A stretch of 42,855 nucleotides of DNA. It comes from Dicyema japonicum. Lineage: Eukaryota; Dicyemida; Rhombozoa; Dicyemidae. A model generated the notes under the pieces. That model saw only the letters and a list, made by a program, of their open reading frames with translations, was not told the DNA's origin and ran no database searches. The stretch is taken from assembly GCA_011109175.1 (NCBI GenBank), contig RDEW01000044.1, forward strand, positions 9,402-52,256, written 5' to 3'. Each line of letters begins with the position of its first letter. Positions within the stretch are counted from its first letter, which is position 1. The translations under genes and the position numbers were made by a program. Shown one piece after another: positions 1-11,591 of this stretch.

Positions 1-220
1 TTATAAATTTCGGTGTCCAAATATTTTTGAACGTAGGGGTCATTAGACATCTCTCTAAATTTCTCCAATTCTGATAAAGCTTGCTCCATTAGAAAAGCGT
101 GACAGAAAATTCTAGAAGTAATTTAAAATTTATTTTTTTAATTATAATAAATTAATTTTTAATAAAATTTATTAGATAATAAATGTTGGACTTTTTTGTA
201 TTTGTGTTATTATTAAAAAG

Positions 221-345
221 CACTCCCGAGAAAACATTAAATTAGTTAAGTTTCCCTTGTGCCGTATTATTAATCATTTTCTTTGTCAGCCTCGACCATG
301 ATGTTATGTTGTGCGCTAGTTCTTTTAAGTAGTCTTGGTCGTCCG
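221..345 (-). mobile_element. 3' tail of family D non-LTR retrotransposon
   Basis: This stretch is closely similar to the 3' end of the longer minus-strand family D element at 32.8-33.9 kb. It shares the CACTCCCGAGAAAACA tail, the TTTCCCTTGTG block and the sequence encoding the last residues of the RT protein. The copy is severely 5' truncated, as is usual for LINE insertions. No coding capacity remains. Confidence 0.7.
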
Positions 346-1152
346 CCATTTCCATTATAATGTTAGATGGTGCCCACACTCTTGTAACACAGTGAATCAG
401 GTCTTGATAGACTGCAAATCCGATACCATAATGTCGACAGGCTGATGAGAGGGTAAAAAGTGGAATTTTCTAAACAGTTCTGTAAATTGTACGGTCGTTT
501 TTGTCTNTTGTAGACAGCAGAGAAAGTCGTCGTATTTTGTTAGATCGCATGCCAGTTGGTGTTTCCTGTAAGGTTGTTTAAGTGAACAGAAAAGTCGGTA
601 AATAAAAAAGCAATTAAAAGATCCAGAGTGAACGGAAAAGTCGGTAAAGAATACGAACAAGACATTGTGCAGTAGAGGCCTCTCACCACCTCAACCGAAT
701 TTTTTTTTAAAAAATTAAAAAATTCTATTCTTTAGTGGAAAAGCTAATATTGTAATTATTTTTTTCAATCACTGTTTTTAAATTAAATTATTTATTATAA
801 TTTGAAATTGATTAATTCGCCGCGTGTTCCCACGTGGGTACCTGATTTAAAATTTCTCTCTCTATCTTCTGGTGGCGTCATTAGATTTACCCCACACAAG
901 AGATCCCTAATACTTGGCCTAAGTTCAAAAAGATCAATCTATTCATTTCACTGTGAGACAATTTTACACGCTGGAGATTAGTTCTGAAATCGATCTCATC
1001 TCCCCGGACAACGTCCTATGTATCACTGTGCTGGCTGAGAATTCTGCTTGAACTCCTTGGGATCAAGGAATTTTTTAGTTTGGTTTTACCCTTGGTCTTT
1101 GGAATAATTTAATAAATTTAATGCCGTTAAAATTTGCTAAAACATTTATTTA
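346..1152. other. AT-rich DNA without a recognisable gene
   Basis: There is no convincing coding exon in this stretch. A reading frame of 87 codons on the minus strand (397-660) crosses the single N at 507 and has no family I recognise. I treat it as chance. Confidence 0.5.
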
Positions 1153-1380
1153 GATGGTTTAAATAAAATACTGGATCTTCCTATTACAAAATAAGATGCC
1201 ATCACCTTACTCCATGAAGTAAATATATTTCCGTCATCTCTAATCTGTCGAAAAAGAGGGTAATGNGATGGTTTAAATAAAATACTGGATCTTCCTATTA
1301 CAAAATAAGATGCCATCACCTTACTCCATGAAGTAAATATATTTCCGTCATCTCTAATCTGTCGAAAAAAAGGGTAATGT
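1153..1380. repeat. 114-bp duplication around a single-N join
   Basis: The sequence from 1153 to 1265 is repeated almost perfectly from 1267 to 1380, with a lone N at 1266 between the copies. This is what two overlapping contig ends look like when a scaffolder places them side by side without merging them. A real tandem repeat is less likely. Confidence 0.75.
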
Positions 1381-2886
1381 TTATAACTCTAAGAGCTTTG
1401 TAAACGCTCAAAAACTGTGTAAATCACAATGGTAGAACTACACTTATTGTGCTGCCACATGATTGAAAATGAAAACATACCCTTCCCTGATGTCATGCAA
1501 TTTATAATATTATAATTTATAAGGAGAAAACAAATCAGTTGTGATGCTTTCGCTTTCATAGAGATCGTAGATGCCATTGCTTTGTTTCTGCTACCAATGC
1601 TTGGATAAAACGACCACTATTGCGATGATTTTTTAAAAAAATATAATAAAATTTTAAAATAGTGATAGAAAAAAATAAAAATAAATATTATATTTTCCAC
1701 TAAAAAATAGATTTTTTAATAAAACCCAAATTGCTAAAGGGATCGAAAAGTCGAATAATTAGAATAAAAATTTCGGAGGAGAGACATCTATGGAATAAAA
1801 CGGGGGATGTTTCCGTGGTCAACTCATGCAGTGATAACTATCTAAATTTATAGATCACGGTATTCATCAACCTTTTTTCAGTTTTTGGCAAAATCTTCAG
1901 ATCCTCCAGAAATTAAAGTTTTAAATTGTCCGCTGCTTGAAAAGTATCAATTAGTCAAGTGGCATTTACGGGAGACACCTTCATCAAAGTGAGATTTTTT
2001 TAAACAAATATTCTGAAGCGAACTAGAAATTTGATAACAAGAAAGTCTAATTGGAAAAGGAATAAATTACCGAGACCATAAGATCGAGGATCTAAGAGGG
2101 ATCTACTAGAGGTATGTGCTCTCTTAATACTACAATGAGTTTACAAGTACTTCCACATTATTGTGATCAGCCATACCTATAAGATTACTACAATAAACAT
2201 CTAAACGAGAGCTATAATACTTATAGCCCCACTTGTGCAGTAGAATTCTCAGTTTTAGTTTCAATCATTATTATTGACCCAAGAACACCAATAGTTAATT
2301 TAATTACTAAATTAAATTAAGTGATCTCGAAGGCCTCAATCAGATTGCTCATTTTCTCCTAATGTCCCTTCTAGGACCCAACACAACTTCTTAGTTGGCG
2401 GGGTGGTTTCGGGAATAGTTATTGGAGAGTGGTGATGTATACCCTTCTCTTAAGACACGTCGTGAGAGTATATTGATGAGAGTTGCACTGCCTGCACAGG
2501 GTGGCAAATCCCTTTCCATTTTTTTCGGATAAGGTTTTCAAGTGATGAGAGTATTAGCTTTTTCTAGTTTCCCGAGATTACTAATAGTAGTGGCTGTTAA
2601 GGCCTGAATGTCCCGGATTCTTTGTTTGTTCGTCCAGGACAGATTGATCTATTAATGAATCAATTGGCAAGCGATCTCAATAAGTCTACGTCATTATAAA
2701 TTTAAACTTTAATTTTCAACGTTTACGGGTTATTACGGTACAACAGGGTTAGTAGAGTCTTTTGTAGACAACTAGTAAAAAATCATATCTCTTGGGGTAA
2801 TCGCAAATGTAAGAAGCTTAGACGACAAATGTCTGCTCGTATCATCTGCTTTCTATTCATTTACCACAATTGTCAACCAATCAAAG
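1381..2886. other. AT-rich DNA without a recognisable gene
   Basis: I found no coding exon, RNA gene or recognisable transposon in this 1.5 kb on either strand. The short open frames have no family resemblance. The segment around 1960-1990 weakly resembles the SINE tail motif (CACCTTCATCA) but is too short to call. Confidence 0.4.
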
Positions 2887-3140
2887 AACAAGGGATATTG
2901 CAATCTCACCAAAACGCCAAGATTACGAAGAGTGGAACATTAACCTATTATAGAATTCGAGTTTCTTTCCAAATTTCGTTGATATGAGAGCATGTACTAT
3001 TTATAGTTCTATTTATGTCAAGGAACAAGGGATATTGCAATCTCACCAAAACGCCAAGATTACGAAGAGTGGAACATTAACCTATTATAGAATTCGAGTT
3101 TCTTTCCAAATTTCGTTGATATGAGAGCATGTTCTATTTA
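2887..3140. repeat. Tandem duplication, 137-bp offset
   Basis: The block starting AACAAGGGATATTGCAATC at 2887 recurs at 3024 and stays nearly identical for over 100 bases. There is no N at the junction. It may be a true tandem duplication or an assembly artefact like those at the N joins. Confidence 0.7.
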
Positions 3141-3149
3141 TGTCTTCGA

Positions 3150-3890
3150 AAAGGAAATTTCTAATTTTAATTCTTTCTTCTTTCCCCTCTCTTTGAACAG
3201 TTGCAATGGGAATAGTTGGTTCAGTTTCCTTACTCTCTGTAACCCAAAACCCGAAAATATCAAAAAACTGACAATTCTGCTGAAAAAGTGTTCGGAGTGA
3301 TATTTCATCATTAGGATTACCAATGAAACACAACTTCACTTATCAGGGACATACTGGTATCCAAGTTAATATCATCATATTAGTACGTCTTCCGGTAGAT
3401 GATCCTTCGAAGTACCTTTGAAATTAATAGGTGGTATTCATACTTTTTTGTTATTTTACCTACACGATAATAAAATCGTGGTAAATAATTTAATTTAAAA
3501 ATATTTTTTAATTTAATTTGNAAAGGAAATTTCTAATTTTAATTATTTCTTCTTTCCCCTCTCTTTGAACAGTTGCAATGGGAATAGTTGGTTCAGTTTC
3601 TTCACTCTCTGTAACCCAAAACCCGTAAATATCAAAAAACTGACAATTCTGCTGAAAAAGTGTTCGAAGTGATATTTCATCATTAGGATTATCAATGAAA
3701 CACAACTTCACTTATCAGGGACATACTGGTATCCAAGTTAATATCATCATATTCGTACGTCTTCCGGTAGATGATCCTTCCAAGTACCTTTGAAATTAAT
3801 AGGTGGCATTCATACTTTTTTGTTATTTTACCTACACGGTAGTGAAATCGCGGAAAATTATTTAATTTAAAAATATTTTTCACTTTAATT
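3150..3890. repeat. About 370-bp duplication around a single-N join
   Basis: Sequence 3150-3520 is repeated at 3522-3890 with a small percentage of mismatches, separated by one N at 3521. The minus-strand reading frames of 84 and 67 codons here are the same frame seen twice. The mismatches could reflect two haplotypes placed in series. Confidence 0.75.
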
Positions 3891-3993
3891 TTTTATTTAT
3901 TTAATTTAAAAAAAATTAGACAATTTTTTTCAATAACAGATGTTGTTAACTTGAAAAATAAAATGATAAAGTAATCGATTTCATAATATACGA

Positions 3994-4726
3994 ATGACTA
4001 GTAACTCTATGATTGCATTCATTTATTCCGATTGCGCTTTAATTGCCTCTGATTGTGTTAAGGATAATGATATTCCTATGCGTGACTCTTAGTAATTTAC
4101 ATATAGCTGGCGATAACTTTTGCTACAGAATATTTCAAATCACCGATTTTATAGCAGTTGGGATATCAGGGGTAGAAATCGGAATTATAAACTTATACTA
4201 TGAGTCATTCAACATAATATAGTTTCTGTCATCATTAACAGATAGTGAACATTATTATAAGGAATCTCATGTTTCTTTTTCGTTATCATATTTTTCCGGT
4301 AAACTCGCTGCTTATATGAAAAGTCATCGATATCCGACGGTTTGACGTTAATCTATTTTAGGAAGCTATAGTCATTGGCCTTGATAAGGATATGAAGGTT
4401 AATCTGATGAAAATAGACACTAAGGGAAATTTGGCTGTGAAAGATATAGCTTGCATTGGAGCTAGATCAGCAGAGGTTCAGAGAATTTTAACTGAATAGT
4501 ATTTATGTTCTCATTGCTTTTAGTGTTATAGGTTACCATCCTGAAAATACTGATCTTGCTGTTCTAATCTCCTTTAATCTTTTATTTAATGAATCAACGT
4601 TTAAACGCTTTGGGGTTTTCACCAAGAGTATTAGCGTATATTTTTTTAGTGTGGATTATTGGTCCTTCTATGGAAAAGGGATGTTTCATAACTATTAACA
4701 GAGATAGAAAAATCCAATTTGTTTAA
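3994..4726 (+). CDS. PSMB2: Proteasome subunit beta type-2 (beta 4)-like, six exons
   Basis: This is a structural beta subunit of the 20S proteasome core. Exons are 3994-4081, 4107-4221, 4246-4339, 4362-4498, 4524-4627 and 4650-4726. The introns are 25, 24, 22, 25 and 22 nt, all GT-AG. Splicing gives 204 residues; human PSMB2 has 201. The N-terminus reads IAFIYSDCALIASD, matching the LIGIQGPDYVLVASD strand of PSMB2. YRIFQITDFIAVGISG corresponds to the segment leading to the LLCVGEAGD motif, and VIGLDKDMKVNLMKID to LLAGYDE...LYYMD. There is no propeptide and no catalytic Thr1, as expected for a beta-4 subunit. The unspliced sequence has frame breaks at every intron and could be mistaken for a pseudogene. 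A paralogue with the same exon plan lies at 14374-15086 on the opposite strand. I am confident of the family; which of the two copies is the working subunit is open. Confidence 0.88.
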
Positions 4727-5786
4727 ATTATTTAAAATTTAATTTATTAAAATATTTCTTTTTATTTATTTCAAATTCGTCTTATATTGTGGTGTTGTGG
4801 CTTTATGTTACCTGAAAAGATCAGAATGGCTTCCATCAAGTTTGATAGGAGAGACCAGAAGGGCATTCGTCCATGAAGGACAATATTTTTGAATTGTTAA
4901 AAAATCAAAGATTTTAATAGGACGACTTTACTAAGAATTATTGAAAATATACTATAATTACAATGTCTCTGACAATTAAGCTGTTGTCCTAAGAAATGAC
5001 CCAAAAAACTGGAAACTGAGTCGAAATCCACATATGACTTGGTCTTAGTGACACTAAACAATGCAACTATAAGTCATATGCACGTAATAGGTCGATGAGA
5101 GGCTCAATCCATGAAACTTTTGAAATTTAGTTTTTTAATTGTAGCTTTGTACTAAGAATTCTAGTTCTGTTCAATTTATTATACTGAACAACATATGCTT
5201 CCTTGTTTTTAAAAATATTTGCGAGTTAGTAACCCTACTAATATCTCTCTGTTTCTTCTAAAGGTATAATGACCAAGTTCTTCCAAATTTTGTGTAAATA
5301 TGATTCAAAGTGGGAACACAGTATATCCGACGCTTAATGTCTCAAAACTTCTTAGATCAAACGTCTTCTTAGTTCATTACTTCCATTACTTGCAAGATGG
5401 GTTAAATTTGAGACCTCATCCTGAAATCACCGCATCAACCATCCGAAAGCTTGGTTTTATCTTAAATATTTAAAAACGATTGGATGATTCTGTTCACTAG
5501 CCTCTTCCACTCCTTAGGAATCTCAAATCAGCATTGAGAACATCACAAACATCATAGTTGACGTTTACAGAATCTTCCCTGATGCTTATGTAGTCTTCAG
5601 TGATGGCATCTTTCTGTGTGCAGACGGTTGAAGACAAACCTGTTCGCCAGGTCCCAATATTTTCTCCTTTCAATAACCTCGACTCTAGAAGATTTAAAAT
5701 CCACACGTGCTAAAGTTAGGCATATTTGTAATAGGATATATCCATAAAGGGAGTTCATAGTGACGATCAAGTGGATTACTGCAAAC
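4727..5786. other. Intergenic DNA without a recognisable gene
   Basis: This AT-rich stretch lies downstream of the proteasome gene. Reading frames near 5497-5851 on the minus strand are open for 60-84 codons in three overlapping frames but match no family I know. No intron-joined exons could be built. Confidence 0.4.
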
Positions 5787-6150
5787 CAGGGGTACCCAAA
5801 CTTTTTCATCCAGCGCCCCCTTTGCATAATCAAAAACAATATTTTCCCCAAGCAAGTAATATGAATTTATTTCCAAGAATTATTGACGCAGCAAGTTGCA
5901 AATAAATTCTATATTTTTCAATATTAAACATAAACTATTCTCCACATGCGATATCTCAAATGAACTTATATTCTGAGAAGGTTGCTACATTTCTGATATC
6001 AATACTTCTAGAATTGATGGAATAAGTTATTCACCAATTGTGTGAGGCTCCCCAATGATTAAAGTGATTTTATGAAAACAAAATTTTTTGAAAATATTGT
6101 CTCTAACCTGCGTTGACCGTTTTGTTTTTTCTTTAGTTTTTGGTCCGCTA
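5787..6150 (-). mobile_element. hAT-type (ZBED/SCAND3-like) transposon remnant
   Basis: The minus strand encodes ITLIIGEPHTIGE followed by a broken continuation. This matches the KPHTIGE motif of ZBED5/SCAND3-like proteins derived from hAT transposases. The left end at 5787 starts CAGGGGTACCCAAACTTTTT and continues into GCGCCCCCTTTG, a typical hAT terminal inverted repeat. Stop codons interrupt the frame soon after the motif. A second degraded copy with the same motif lies on the minus strand near 17.9 kb. Confidence 0.6.
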
Positions 6151-6476
6151 AATTTATAAAATATAAAAACCGTTTGTATATTCTTTTTCAATCTGGAAAG
6201 TTTCATAACATTGTTTAAAATTATTCCAAAGACCAGAATAACCAAACTAACCAACTCCTTGATCCTTCGAACGTTCCAGAACTTGTCTCCAGGAAACAAC
6301 ATTGTACCCATGGGAAAGAATAGTTGCATCCTCTTGATGCCGGCCAAGAATTGGGCGTCTCCTAAGAAAGGTGGACCCAATGATGCGATCGGAGGAAAGG
6401 AAAATAATATTTGACCAACTAACCACATATCACCACATGGCGTCACGCGCCTCGTTTGAAAACAACTTTGGGCATA
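6151..6476 (-). other. Open frame upstream of the hAT remnant
   Basis: A 139-codon minus-strand frame (6027-6446) begins here and runs into the hAT motif. Its first two thirds are hydrophobic and unrecognised. Its start overlaps a dispersed motif, CCAACTAACCACATATCACC at about 6416, that recurs near 12570 and 18520. I regard the frame as a chance or decayed transposon frame rather than a host gene. Confidence 0.35.
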
Positions 6477-6627
6477 TAGAGAAAAAAAGTTTTTTTACAA
6501 AATATATTTTTTAATTTTTTATAAATCGTGAAAAAAATTAAAAAATATTATTACAATATCCAATTATACTTTTAAGAAATGGCCAGTCCTTGACATTATA
6601 ACATAAACTCGATTATACAACTCGCTA

Positions 6628-7060
6628 GTGAAACTTATACTACTATGTAACGCTGGTACCTGGGCATGCTCAAGAAATAAATTAAGGATGCTTATTGCAT
6701 TTCATAGAGACCAACTACGGCAGATGATGTTCAAAAGAAGTTATGCGAGGATGTTATCTAATCTTCTCTATAAAAGGACGAGGACCTCTGAAATTTTAAA
6801 TGAAATTCTGGATACACGATAGAGGCTTTTCGGCCATATTCTGCGACTAAACCTAGATTTCCCCGCGAGCGTAGCCATGGAGGATTATTTCATGTTTGAA
6901 GCCCCCCGTTTCCATGGTCGCCCAAGGACGACACTGCCAGTCGTTCTCGACGAGGACTTCAAAGAAATGGGACGGCATCTTGGAAGTTGAAAGGATCTGA
7001 CTGGTTACGTACTGCGGCTTTGAATAAGAGGAAGTGATTGAAATTAACTATGAATTGCTA
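6628..7060 (+). mobile_element. Family D non-LTR retrotransposon, C-terminal fragment
   Basis: The plus strand encodes FHRDQLRQMMFKRSYARML, then LFGHILRLN, then FHGRPRTTLPVVLDEDF. This is the C-terminal region after the reverse transcriptase in RTE-like elements, where FGHVLR and GRPRTTLP are hallmark motifs. The frame has stops before and after these blocks, so the copy is dead and 5' truncated. It is the same family as the copies at 11.6-12.4 kb, 32.8-33.9 kb and 36.4-36.7 kb. Confidence 0.75.
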
Positions 7061-7170
7061 ACTCGTGTTGCACATGCTTTGTCAAGTCCTATGTCATAGC
7101 GATAAGTGCAAATAATAATAAATGGCCTGTTTTCTGTCGTCAGGAAGACATGATGATTGTCCAATTTCTT

Positions 7171-7453
7171 ACAAATACGCACGTAAATTCACTTGGTGAC
7201 CACAACGTAAGCGCGTCAAGTGGACACTAATTTTTTTTGAATTAATGAATCACAATAATTCATTAAAGCTTTCGCTTCCGAGGTTAAATGGAGAAATATG
7301 TCCACCCTCGCCATTCCAATTCCTTACAAATACGCACGTAAATTCACTTGGTGACCACAACGTAAGCGCGTCAAGTGGACACTAATTTTTTTTGAATTAA
7401 TGAATCACAATAATTCATTAAAGCTTTCGCTTCCGAAGTTAAATGGAGAAATA
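7171..7453. repeat. Tandem duplication, 155-bp offset
   Basis: ACAAATACGCACGTAAATTC at 7171 recurs at 7326, and the copies stay nearly identical for about 125 bases. There is no N between them. An open frame of 77 codons (7443-7676) starts in the second copy but has no recognisable family. Confidence 0.7.
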
Positions 7454-7659
7454 TATTCACCCTCGCCATTTTCATCACACATTCCTCCGTTGGAGAAATC
7501 ACTTCATTCATTGGCGGAAGACCTTTCACTGTGAAAATTTTCACCTAACTGATTGTCGTTTAGAGAAGCTTAATGTTTATTTGTCTAAAAGCTTATTGAC
7601 CAGCAAGAAAAAAGCTGTTAGGAATAGTGTTTTTGGTGATATATACAAGTCCTATAAAT

Positions 7660-7940
7660 TTGTTAAAACGAGCTAATGCGAGCTAATAGGTGTTTGCTGT
7701 GAATGGCGGAAACACAAATACGAGTGGCGGGTAACGTAAAATAAAATTAACCACATCATTTAGGGATTAGAAATGTGGTATGTGTCGTAGNAAATTTGTT
7801 AAAACGAGCTAATGCGAGCTAATAGGTGTTTGATGTGAATGGCGGAAACACTTGTAGGATTACAAATACAAGTGGCGGGTAACGTAAAATAAAATTAACC
7901 ACATCATTTAGGGATTAGAAATGTGGTATGTCTCGTAGTT
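7660..7940. repeat. Duplication around the single-N join at 7791
   Basis: The block AAATTTGTTAAAACGAGCTA before the N is repeated immediately after it, and both copies end in the same CATTTAGGGATTAGAAATG segment. One copy carries a short extra insertion. The N between the copies points to unmerged contig ends. Confidence 0.7.
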
Positions 7941-8030
7941 GTGCGCCTGTAATAATTTACAAATTGGAGCTTGTGTCCGATCGCAACTTAGCGTTTTATC
8001 AGGTTATTCTTGTGTCCATATGTATTCAAA

Positions 8031-8480
8031 ATTAATTTACATGTCAGAAGAAATGGGAGAAACTTTGACTTCCTCTACGTTAATAACAAGTTTCATTACC
8101 TCCAAAAATGCACACTCGTATTTCAGATGTAAGTGTTCAACCAGACAGTTTCGTTTGTGTATGTAGTTCGTACGAATAAGCATAAGATTTTCGAATTGAG
8201 TGTCGTAGAGAAAATACGAGTCTTTTTTTTTTATTCAGGGATTTTTAATGNCAAAGTTAATTTACATGTAGGAAGAAATGGGAGAAACTTTGACTTCCTC
8301 TACGTTAATAACAAGTTTCATTACCTCCAAAAATGCACACTCGTATTTCAGATGTAAGTGTTCAACCAGACAGTTTCGTTTGTGTATGTAGTTCGTACGA
8401 ATAAGCATAAGATTTTCGAATTGAGTGGCGTAGAGAAAATACGAGTCTTCTTTTTTTATTCAGGGATTTTTAATGAATTT
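8031..8480. repeat. Duplication around the single-N join at 8251
   Basis: About 215 bases before the N at 8251 are repeated after it with a few differences. The plus-strand frames of 74-75 codons at 7939-8357 are copies of one another, and neither resembles a known protein. Confidence 0.7.
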
Positions 8481-9777
8481 ATTACCATGGTAAATGACAA
8501 TATGTGGGATTGTAATTTTAGCTTGAAGCTCTTGTAGGAAAATAAAAAGATAAAGAGCCAATAGTCTTCCAAAATTATTGAGAGTCATATCTTCGTGTCC
8601 TTATCTAAGAAGAGACATTTTATTGCAAATCAGCAACAAAGCCGGTCCGCATTCGAATATTTTTTGAATTATGCAAACACGACACATAGAAAAAGTGTTT
8701 TTTAAAGAACAAATCTGACGCTTCAAGATGGAGAAACAACGATACTGCAGGGCTAAGTAGAGATGATCTTTTCTGGATTTGGGTGGAATTTAAACGTTAA
8801 GGGAGGAAAACATCTCGATGATGAAAATGATGGTTCAGTGAATCTGTCTTATTATCCCATTCACAGGGAAAAAACACAACTTGACACGGATTTGGTGGAA
8901 AGCTTAACAGTGTTAGTTTTTATGTTCCCAACATTAATCCCTTAGGTATGACCGGCAGCTAGATATAGGTAATTTCATACGTTTCTGATAACCGTTAAGA
9001 GGCCACCATCAATCCCTTAACCAGTTTTTGCAGATTACAAAATAACTTTTTACTAAGGTAACATTACAGGATTAAAAAAAATTTACACGCTCTTTCCTAT
9101 CAAACAACTACAGAAAGTGATCCGATGGCCTCATGTGATCCAAGTGTTTCCAGTAACACGATGAAATGAGAAAAAAAATCGTCGTTTTCTTATCTCTATT
9201 CAAGGAGTTCACATAATTAACGACTGAATGTTTTCTTCACTATTTGCTGATATAGATTGACTTTTGTGACATTGGAAAATCTCTTTATTTCTTAGAGAGA
9301 AAGTTAAAATATAAATTTTTAATAGAAATACAATTTATCAGGCTCCACCATCCAAGAGACAGTTTTATTGTCACAGACGATTGCAAGGCGTTGTGAGAGC
9401 TTCTTTCACTTGGGTTTCTGTCTCGTGTCGCGATTATATTTTCGAATTTATTGATAATTCTTGTATCTATTCTCTTAAGGAAACACTTGATGAAAATCGC
9501 ATCCCACGTTTTCTAATACTGTTTCTTCTAGAAATGTCCTTTAATAGGTCTCTCTTACAGATCCGGGTTTTGGATATGGCCTAGTTAACTTCTCTCTGGG
9601 TTTACACGAAGAAAATTAATGTGAAAGTTCAAAAAGACATACAACTTTTTCGGTCCTCGCTTGAGGGATCGGATTTATTCGTAAAGATTATTTCATCAGC
9701 CCCGACTGTTATAGGAAATGACGTTGATCATGAAGTTACTACTCATTTCTATATAAATTCCCTGCTTAACATAATAT
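8481..9777 (+). other. Possible exons of an unrecognised gene (8763-8940, 9330-9580)
   Basis: Two open stretches on the plus strand, 8763-8945 and 9381-9584, have balanced composition. They end near GT and AG dinucleotides that could bound mini-introns like those in the confirmed genes. I could not join them into one unambiguous frame and recognise no domain. They may be real exons or chance frames. Confidence 0.25.
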
Positions 9778-9967
9778 GTCACGAGCCTAGGGTGTTACCG
9801 AGCCTAGGTGGTTTCTTCAAATAGACACTAATTCCCTATGCTGTTTTTATTTAATAAAAAAATTTAATTTCCTTTATTTATCTCAAACAATAAATTAATT
9901 TTCAATCTTTATCGAAAAATAACCTAAGTTTAACCACCTAGGCTCGGTAACATCCTAGGCTCGTGAC
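9778..9967. repeat. 36-bp inverted repeat with 118-bp spacer
   Basis: The left arm 9778-9813 and right arm 9932-9967 are reverse complements with a single mismatch. Each arm contains two copies of GAGCCTAGG, so every arm carries two CCTAGG palindromes. The spacer is AT-rich and non-coding. The structure could form a long hairpin, and it resembles a small MITE without a recognisable target-site duplication. Confidence 0.85.
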
Positions 9968-10152
9968 AAAATAACCAATGGTTGTGACGAAATTAGTAAA
10001 GTATGTTTAAAAAGCCAATAAGTATTGTTCCATAGGATAGTCATATATGATGATAAGAAATACACTAACATTCAAGATGGTCTCTAGATTTACAAATTTG
10101 TTGACTCTTTCATTAAAGAACTTTCGAAGACGATAGTAATCAAAAGAAAAAT

Positions 10153-10223
10153 GCATCAGCCGGGAATCGAACCCGGATCACAAGGTTGGAAGCCTTGCAT
10201 AATAACCATTATACAACTGATGC
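10153..10223 (-). tRNA. tRNA-Gly (anticodon UCC)
   Basis: On the minus strand the 71-nt sequence folds as a cloverleaf. The acceptor stem is GCATCAG/CTGATGC. The D arm is GTATAATGGTTATTATGC, the box A region. The anticodon stem CAAGG/CCTTG encloses the loop CTTCCAA with anticodon TCC. The T arm CCGGGTTCGATTCCCGG carries a perfect box B. A run of five T follows the acceptor stem within three bases, giving a polymerase III terminator. There is no encoded CCA, as in eukaryotic nuclear genes, and no intron. Confidence 0.96.
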
Positions 10224-10806
10224 ATTTTTTATTCATAACTATATAAAACAATAAATTTAAATTTCATAAATAATAAAATATTTTCAATATTAAAATATGT
10301 CTGCTATTTGATAGCTCTTATTTGTGCAAAATTATCCAGAAAAAATTCTTTTAGTTTATTCCTCTTTCGCACGGTTTTGTGAACTTTCCAGAGATGGTTA
10401 GACTGGGATTTCAAAACTTGCAGGATTTTTGTTGCATATATTTTATGTTTTTGTAGCTTCCCTTGTCCGTGATGTTCCCATTTTTATATCAAAAAAGTAG
10501 AAGGATTTGTTAGCTTCACATTTATTAATCGCTAGTAATCGTTATGATGAATTATCTTGTATTTGTCAGGTTTTCTGAACTCTCATAGATATTTTAATCA
10601 CCTGATCTGAGTTTGCTATGGAATATATCATCTTTAGATCGACTTTTTCACGTTTCTGACTATTTTACTTTGAGTTATAATTTGACTCTTAGTAGCGTCT
10701 GAAAATATCATAAGTGACAACGAAAGAACAAATGCGATATTTTAAATAATTTATTTTTATTTTTAAAATTATTATTTATGTCTCGATTTATAATTGTTTT
10801 CCTAAT
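10224..10806. other. AT-rich DNA, no gene seen
   Basis: Nothing recognisable lies between the tRNA gene and the duplicated block at 10.8 kb. All frames are short. Confidence 0.45.
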
Positions 10807-11515
10807 TTAAACATAAATAAATAACACGACGTTCTCGATTCCAGGTTTCCAATCTAAAAGGATGTCACTTCTCAGACGGCCCTTTATTGGCCTTACTAAT
10901 CTATTCTGATACCTTATCAGAAGGACGACATCGATGTATGTTTTCACTAGAGACAAAGCAATCACTTTTACATTCCTCTGCAACACCACTGTCAGATCAA
11001 CTACTAGGAATAATTACTCGAGTAGGAATAAAGGACATGACGACTTCCTAGTTGCTACAATCTCTCTTCCTCTGCGGAATAAAATCTCTCATTACTAATG
11101 AACATAAGAGATGCACATAACCCCTCAGTATAAAGGATTTTGTATTTTCTTGAAGGACTTGCAAAATTATCAAGACATGTTGAGTGGATATACAAATGCA
11201 AAAAATCAAACCTAGTTGANGTATGTTGTCACTAGAGACAAAGCAATCACTTTTACATTCCTCTGCAACACCACTGTCAGATCAACGACTAGGAATAATG
11301 ACTCGAGTAGGAATAAAGGAGATGACGACCCTTTAGTTGCTTCAATCTCTCTTCCTCTGCGGAATAAAATCTCTCATTACTAATGAACATAAGAGATGCA
11401 CATAACCCCTGAGTATAAAGGATTTTGTATTTTCTTGAAGGACTTGCAAAATTATCAAGACATGTTGAGTGGATATACAAATGCGAAAAATCCAACCTAG
11501 TTAAAAAATAAAATG
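10807..11515 (-). repeat. About 295-bp duplication around the N at 11220, with possible exon
   Basis: Sequence around 10925-11215 is repeated at 11221-11515 with a few mismatches, separated by one N at 11220. On the minus strand a long open frame covers much of it and includes LTVVLQRNVKVIALSLV and RLVRPIKGRLRSDILLDW, ending at 10807. It may be a real exon of an unrecognised gene that the assembler doubled. I do not recognise the family. Confidence 0.5.
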
Positions 11516-11591
11516 GCCGTCACTAGAAGAATCCTTATATTGGTATCCTGGAACCTGTAATCCTCAACAATACACGTGGACACTGTATAGC

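Noticed and set aside
3994-4726. PSMB2-like gene as a frameshifted pseudogene
   Set aside because: Every frame break coincides with a GT-AG segment of 22-25 nt, and the same positions are interrupted in the paralogue. Removing them gives an intact 204-residue protein.
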